This document shows positions 59,272 to 64,000 of a DNA stretch of 64,000 bases, piece after piece (position 1 is the stretch's first letter; each line of letters begins with the position of its first letter). The notes below the pieces were generated by a model. That model worked only from the letters and a program-made list of their open reading frames with translations, did no database searches and had not been told where the DNA came from. Source of the stretch: Monodelphis domestica (Eukaryota > Chordata > Mammalia > Didelphimorphia > Didelphidae); contig NC_077227.1 of NCBI RefSeq assembly GCF_027887165.1, positions 64,180,607-64,244,606 of the forward strand. Direction: 5' to 3'. Made by a program: the position numbers and the translations under genes.

Positions 59272-59957
59272 GTTAATTAAACTAACTCTATACATGACAA
59301 AGGAGTCATCACAATGGGTAACAGGTTGCCAGAAAGTGTCTCTTTAGAAGACCTGAGATAATGCTTAGAACACATACCCTATACACATGTACATATGTGT
59401 GTACATATCTATAGACACATAGATAAGACCATGCTAACATCAAAGACAAAGAACAGATGAGTCTGCAGCCAATTAGTACTGAAAACTAAAAGGCAACACC
59501 CCAAACTGACCGAGGCATCCAGTTTCTCACAACATGGTTGATTGACTCCCAACATATCTCCCTCTTTGTTCTGACCTTGCTGAGGAATATAAAAGATGAA
59601 AAGAATTCATGAGAAAACTGAAGAGTTTTTTTATTGAAACATACCATTCATTATTCACTTTACTTCTTCCATGAGTTTCCTCTAGGATAAGCAATGTCTT
59701 GTTTCACAACATGATAAATAAGGAAATATGTATTATATGATAAAATGTGTACAACAATATCGAAAAATAAGTAGGAAGTTAGGGTTACTGTCTCTTTCTT
59801 CTCCTTTCCTGCCCTTGTCTCAACAAAAGCAGGACCTTATGAACTACAGACTTTGTTTATTTCTGAGACAATGGAACATTGGATAGTAAAGACTTTCTTC
59901 TATGTTCCTTATAGTATCCTAAAACTCAGCTGCTTTTTCTCAGAATTTATAGTTTGT

Positions 59958-60284
59958 TTTAGTAGGTGAGTGTTATTGAGGTCTAGAACTAACATCATGG
60001 CTATTATTTAGGATGAAGTAGTAGGAAGGAGACAGATGCAAGAGATGTTGTAGAGGTAGAAGGGACAAGAATTTCCACCTTCTTAGATGTGTGAGATAGG
60101 GAGAGTAAGGAGTCATGGATAATGCCAAATTCAAACATCTCAGACTTTTGTTAAAAATGGGGAAATTCAGAAAAGGAAGAGAGTTGGGAAGGGAAAGATA
60201 ATGAGTTGAATTCTGCTAGGACATGCTGGGTTTGAGAATCCTAGAGAACATCCAGTTCAAACTTCCAAAGGTAAGTACAGATGT
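59958..60284. other. Unique DNA between the array and ERV-2
   Basis: Purine-rich, with no lectin domain exon, splice context or known repeat recognised. Confidence 0.5.
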
Positions 60285-60729
60285 TGTGACCACAAAAATG
60301 TGGGTGCAAGACTGTGAATTGCCAAAACTGTAAAGATAATTTTGGTGTTTTGATTTTAATCAAAAATTAGTGGTCGCCATGGGAAAAATTCCCAAATATG
60401 AAATACCCAAGTCAGCTGGGTTTTATGGAGATTTTAATTAATACGAATGAAGGAATTAAGGGAAGGGAAAGAGACAGAGTAAGAGGAGATAGTAGGAAAA
60501 GGCCTAGGGCCTAGGCCAAATGACCTAGGCCTTTCTCTTTAACAGAGAAAACTAAGTCAGTCTTTTATCTACTCACCACAAGATTTTGTCTGAAGCAAAA
60601 CTCCAACTTAGTTCAGAGGCCCAGCTACTACAACTAGTCCGAGATCCAATCCCCCTAAGTTGAGAGAGCTAGCTCCTTTTAAAGAGAAATTTCTCTCATG
60701 TCACCTCCCCTAAATTTTCACATCTACAT

Positions 60730-61183
60730 TTTTTTGTTGAATTGCTTTTGTATTTTACTGGCAAGTGAAATATTCTAAAACATAGACATTTTGATAGTCT
60801 TCTAATCCCTCTTGATTCAAACCCATTTCCATGTTGTTGATATTTTCATTAGAATGCTCATTTAGATTCTCTCCCCAGATATGTCCCCTCAACCCCTGTA
60901 GTCAAGCAATTGCTTTTCTTCAGTGTTTTTACTCCACAGTTTGTACTCTGCTTGTGGATAATGTTTTTTTCTCCTAGATCACTACAGATTGATCAGGGAC
61001 ATTGCACTGACACTAATGGAGAATTCCATTACGTTTGATTGTACCACAGTGTATCACTCTCTTTGTACAATGTTTTCCTGGTTATGCTCCTTTCTCTCTG
61101 CATCACTTCCTGGAGGTTATTCCAGTCTCCATGGAATTCTTCCACTTTATTATTCCTTTTAGCACAATAGTATTCCATCACCC
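60730..61183 (-). mobile_element. 5'-truncated L1 3' end inside the ERV-2 LTR
   Basis: Minus-strand L1 3'UTR and ORF2 end: 'aatgctcatttagattctct', 'tccagtctccatggaattct', 'cacaatagtattccatcacc'. The LTR sequence resumes with 'gcagtagac' at about 61187. Confidence 0.85.
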
Positions 61184-61497
61184 ATTGCAGTAGACTTTTT
61201 CCACAGGACTGACCATTCTTAATTCACATCTTTTTTTGTTAATCACCTTCCCTGAGTATACTAAAACTTCATACCTCTTGCTAAGCTTGCCCTTTGTAAG
61301 TTGCTTGACCTTTTAGTGATTAATTTAATCTTTATAGGTACTTATCACCTTTTTGAATTAGACATAAAATTGACATAGATTAAGGTTTTGGCCTCACTAT
61401 AAGTATGAGTTAGGGACTTTTTCATTGTTCAATAAGGAGTTTTACAATTTTATCTCCCCCTCAAGTATGCCTAAGTATGGGTGGAGTAATGTTAAAA

Positions 61498-61511
61498 TTC
61501 CCAATACATTC
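61498..61511. repeat. Target duplication, left copy, of a tiny L1 insert
   Basis: ttcccaatacattc, repeated at 61620-61633. Confidence 0.85.
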
Positions 61512-61619
61512 ATTTTTTTTCTCTTTTTTTTTTAATTTTTATTTGGTCATTTCCAAACATTATTCATTGGAAACAAAGATCATTTTCTTTTCTTCTTCTT
61601 CCCCCACCACCTCTCCACC
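61512..61619 (-). mobile_element. 108-bp L1 3' end insertion with target duplication
   Basis: A T-rich run (the tail) then 'ttatttggtcatttccaaac' and 'attggaaacaaagatcattt', the last 100 or so bases of the L1 3'UTR as at 12867-12940. It is flanked by perfect 14-bp repeats and inserted in the ERV-2 LTR. Confidence 0.88.
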
Positions 61620-61633
61620 TTCCCAATACATTC
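61620..61633. repeat. Target duplication, right copy, of a tiny L1 insert
   Basis: ttcccaatacattc, exact match to 61498-61511. Confidence 0.85.
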
Positions 61634-62056
61634 CTGATCAAGTACCTCCATTGTTTAAATGAGGAATAGCCTCAACCAAATGTTCCAAGGTAGAGTCTGA
61701 GCAGTTTTAAGATTCACAATCCCCCGTGATGATCATTAGGAGACTAGTCTCCCCACTGATCATTTAACATAATCATCCTGTAGTCCTAAACGCACTTCAA
61801 ACTGTAGATTCATACAATATTATATTTTCTAAGAGGAAATTAGAACAGTGAGGGATAAATGGAAAAGAAAGAAAACAAAACCAATGTTTTGCTAGGTGCA
61901 TTGACAGAAAGCCAAATTAGGGGAAGTCTCTTTTGGCATAAATGTGTACATTTACAATAAATGTTCAATCAAACTTCAGTTCAATCAATCACACTCAAAG
62001 TTCACTCTTAATCTTCTTGATCTAGTTTGGATTTTCCAGCATCTTTCTGAAACAGT

Positions 62057-62923
62057 TCATTCAGGCCTTTCCATAGAAGCTTCCAAAGAAGCTGCTAGCT
62101 TTGCAGCGGCATCTGCTCTATCATTTCCTCTAGAGTCAGGGTCAGTACCACCTGTATGGGCAGAGCAATGAACTACAGCTAGGGCTTCAGGCAGCTGGAG
62201 AGCAGAAAGAACTTCATTCATAATTTCTGCATTAGCTATAGATTTTCCAGCTGAGGTTTCAAATCCTCTCTGGAGCAATAACATTCCGACTGAGTGACAA
62301 ATGCCAAAAACATATCTAGAATCTGTATAAATTGTTGCCTTTTTATCCTTGGCAATTATACAAGCATGCTTCAGAGCTATGAGTTCTGCTCCTTGAGTGC
62401 TAATTTTAGAGGGTAGTAAAGCTGACCACTCAGTGGCAAATTCTAAGACTATGGCAGCTCCACTGTAGCGTAAGTCATCCCTCATAAAAGAGGAACCATT
62501 GGTAAATAAGATCAAATCTGGTTTGTCTAGGGGAGTGTCCAAGAGATTATCTTGAGGCTTTTCTACTATGGATACTAATGTTTCACAATTGTGTAATGGT
62601 TCTCCTGAAGTTGGTAAATCTGGAAGCAAGGTGGCAGGGTTAAGAATAGTACAATGTTTCAAAGTAATATTTTCACTATTTGACAAGATTATTTCGTATC
62701 TTTTAATTAGCTGATCTGAGAATGCCTGTGTTCTATGCTTTAGCAACAATGCTTCTACCTCATGTGGGAACATAATTGTTAATGGGCATCCCAATACTAG
62801 ATCAAGAGTTTTTTTCACTAGTAAGGCTGTATCAGCTACTCCTCTAAGAGATGATGGTGCTCCTGATGCTACTGGGTCCAGTTGGGCAGAATGATAAGCA
62901 ATTGGATGCTGAGAAGTCCCCAA
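62057..62923 (-). pseudogene. ERV-2 RT connection and RNase H
   Basis: Open frame of 288 codons with 'HPIAYHSAQLDPVASG', 'AELIALKHA', 'IYTDSRYVFG' and 'GNDRADAAAKLAA'. The first catalytic Asp position reads Asn (FTNGSS). The frame ends about where the deletion joins it to post-integrase sequence. Closely related to ERV-1 33290-34120, and less damaged, since ERV-1 needs two frames for the same region. Confidence 0.87.
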
Positions 62924-63998
62924 AGTCTAAATTTTAAACACTCGAAGCTACTCCTCTTCACTCATGTACATACAAAGTAAATGGTTTGTTGTAATCTGGG
63001 ACGCATTAAGCAGGGGCAGACAGTATAGCCTGTTTTAGATCTTATAGAACTGACAAGTGTTCTGGCTCTAATTTGAGGGGTTCTGGGACTGAATCCTTTG
63101 TTATTGCTATAAGGGGTTTAGTAATTTCCACATAGCAAGGAATCCATTGTCTGCAAAACCCAGTTGCTCCTAAAATTATTCTCAACTGTTTCTTAGTAGT
63201 AGGAGCTCTTAAATTTTGAATATTCTCAATTCATTTCAGAGAAATATAGCAAGCACCAGCAGTATGGATGAATCCCAAATATTCTACTTTCGGGAGACAC
63301 CACTGAACTTTATCATTTGAAATTTTATGTCCCCTTTTGTGTAATTCCAAAAGAAGGTGTTTGCTATCTTCCTGACATAATTCTGCATCTGTTGAAGCCA
63401 AGAGTAGATCATCTACATATTTGATTAATTTACTATTTTTAAATGTTATATTATCTGTGTCTTGGCTCAAAATGTGTGCAAATAAACTCGGGATTTCCAC
63501 ATATACCTATGGCAAACGACTCCATGTATATTGTGAGCCCTTACAGGTGAAAGCAAAAATATGTCTGGAGTTTTCATGTAAAGGTATGGAAAAGAAAGCT
63601 GAGCATGAGTCTACCACTGTAAAGTATGTAGCTGTGCTAGGAATAGAAGAAATAATAGTGTTAATGTTGGAAACTATGGAGTGTCTTTTTATAACGTGGT
63701 TATTCACCACCCTCAGATCCTGTACGAATCTATAGAGGTGCTTGCCATCGGTCCTTCTTTTTGGTTTTTTAAAGGTCAGGATGGGCATATTGCATTCAGA
63801 TTTACAAGGTATTATCATTCCTTGTTTAATTAATGAGTTAATTACTGGGGAAATGCCCTCAATTGCCTCATTTGAGAGAGAATACTGAGGAATGGAAGGA
63901 GGTGGGATAGACTTAGTTTTTATCTGCACAGGAACAGGAGATTTAAGTAAGCCTAAATCAGAAGAAGATGCGGCCCAAAGAGACTCTGGTATATCCAT
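62924..63998 (-). pseudogene. ERV-2 reverse transcriptase, broken
   Basis: The frames 63998-63507 ('RFVQDLRVVN', 'YFTVVDSCSAFFS') and 63500-63231 ('YVDDLLLASTD') hold the RT fingers and palm. A stop (near 63505, where 'LPQGY'-type sequence reads LP-stop) and changes near 62935-63230 break it. The upstream protease would lie beyond the window. Confidence 0.85.
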
Positions 63999-64000
63999 AG

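Larger units (their letters stand above)
56982..59957 (+). repeat. Tandem 3.5-kb unit, copy 3 (lacks the SINE tail)
   Basis: Similarity ends at 'agaatttatagtttg' (59943-59957), where copies 1 and 2 go on for another 0.53 kb. The exon trio is present. Confidence 0.92.
60285..61718 (-). mobile_element. ERV-2 3' LTR, interrupted by two L1 pieces
   Basis: On the minus strand it begins TGTGAATCTTAAAACTG at 61718 and ends with GGTCACA at 60285. It matches the LTR at 18381-19328 over its length once the L1 pieces (60730-61183 and 61512-61619) are removed. It contains a GGCCTAGGCC palindrome at 60508-60517. Confidence 0.85.
60285..64000 (-). mobile_element. ERV-2: relative of ERV-1, integrase deleted, runs off the window
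   Basis: Minus strand. 3' LTR 60285-61718 with two L1 insertions, polypurine tract at 61719-61727, proviral non-coding DNA 61728-62056, then RNase H and RT to 64000. Internal DNA aligns with ERV-1 almost base for base from 62070 on (ERV-1 33290 on). The integrase and most of the post-pol region are missing. The upstream part lies outside the window. Confidence 0.88.

Noticed and set aside
1-64000. A CRISPR array, operon or prokaryotic defence system
   Set aside because: The regular repeats are microsatellites or 3.5-kb duplicated units. There is no spacer-repeat structure and the whole window is vertebrate in character.

Overview
The window is mammalian, almost certainly marsupial, nuclear DNA. 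It has no bacterial gene layout, no CRISPR array, no rRNA and no recognisable tRNA gene. The repeats indicate the lineage: LINE-1 elements with a long G-rich spacer between ORF1 and ORF2, an RTE-class LINE, tRNA-like SINEs of the type abundant in opossum and other marsupials, gammaretrovirus-like endogenous retroviruses, and a MER5-like hAT fragment. I cannot tell opossum from an Australian marsupial by reading alone.

Layout. 1-1251 is the 5' end of a minus-strand L1. 2961-9406 is a full-length but mutated plus-strand L1 with a 15-bp target duplication. 12480-21540 is a nest: an old minus-strand RTE LINE is split by a young L1 with a 5' inversion (12837-18219, 16-bp target duplication) and by a retroviral LTR (18381-19328). 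21546-22370 is a scrambled L1 chimera. 22371-29680 is mostly unique DNA with old L1 and SINE pieces, a TAGAA microsatellite and a short plus-strand retroviral remnant (27130-27800). 29684-37517 is ERV-1, a minus-strand provirus with a 3' LTR and decayed gag and pro-pol; its 5' end abuts an L1 fragment (37518-39056).

The only host gene-like locus is at 43807-59271. It starts with an intact surfactant protein D-type collectin exon (signal peptide, two N-terminal cysteines, start of the Gly-X-Y collagen). A collagen exon that has lost its splice acceptor follows, then one with two stops and a frameshift. Last come three tandem copies of a 3.5-kb unit, each carrying two short collagen-like exons and a neck-like exon. 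I see no C-type lectin domain in the window. The locus is best read as a decayed, recently triplicated collectin. The copies are mosaics: which pair is most alike changes along the unit, and one exon in copy 3 differs from copies 1 and 2 at about a fifth of its bases while the flanks are nearly identical.

The window ends with ERV-2 (60285-64000, continuing past the edge), a minus-strand relative of ERV-1. Its LTR has taken two L1 insertions, and a deletion of about 2.2 kb has removed its integrase. No retroviral or LINE reading frame here is complete, except that both halves of ORF2 in the twin-primed L1 are free of stops.
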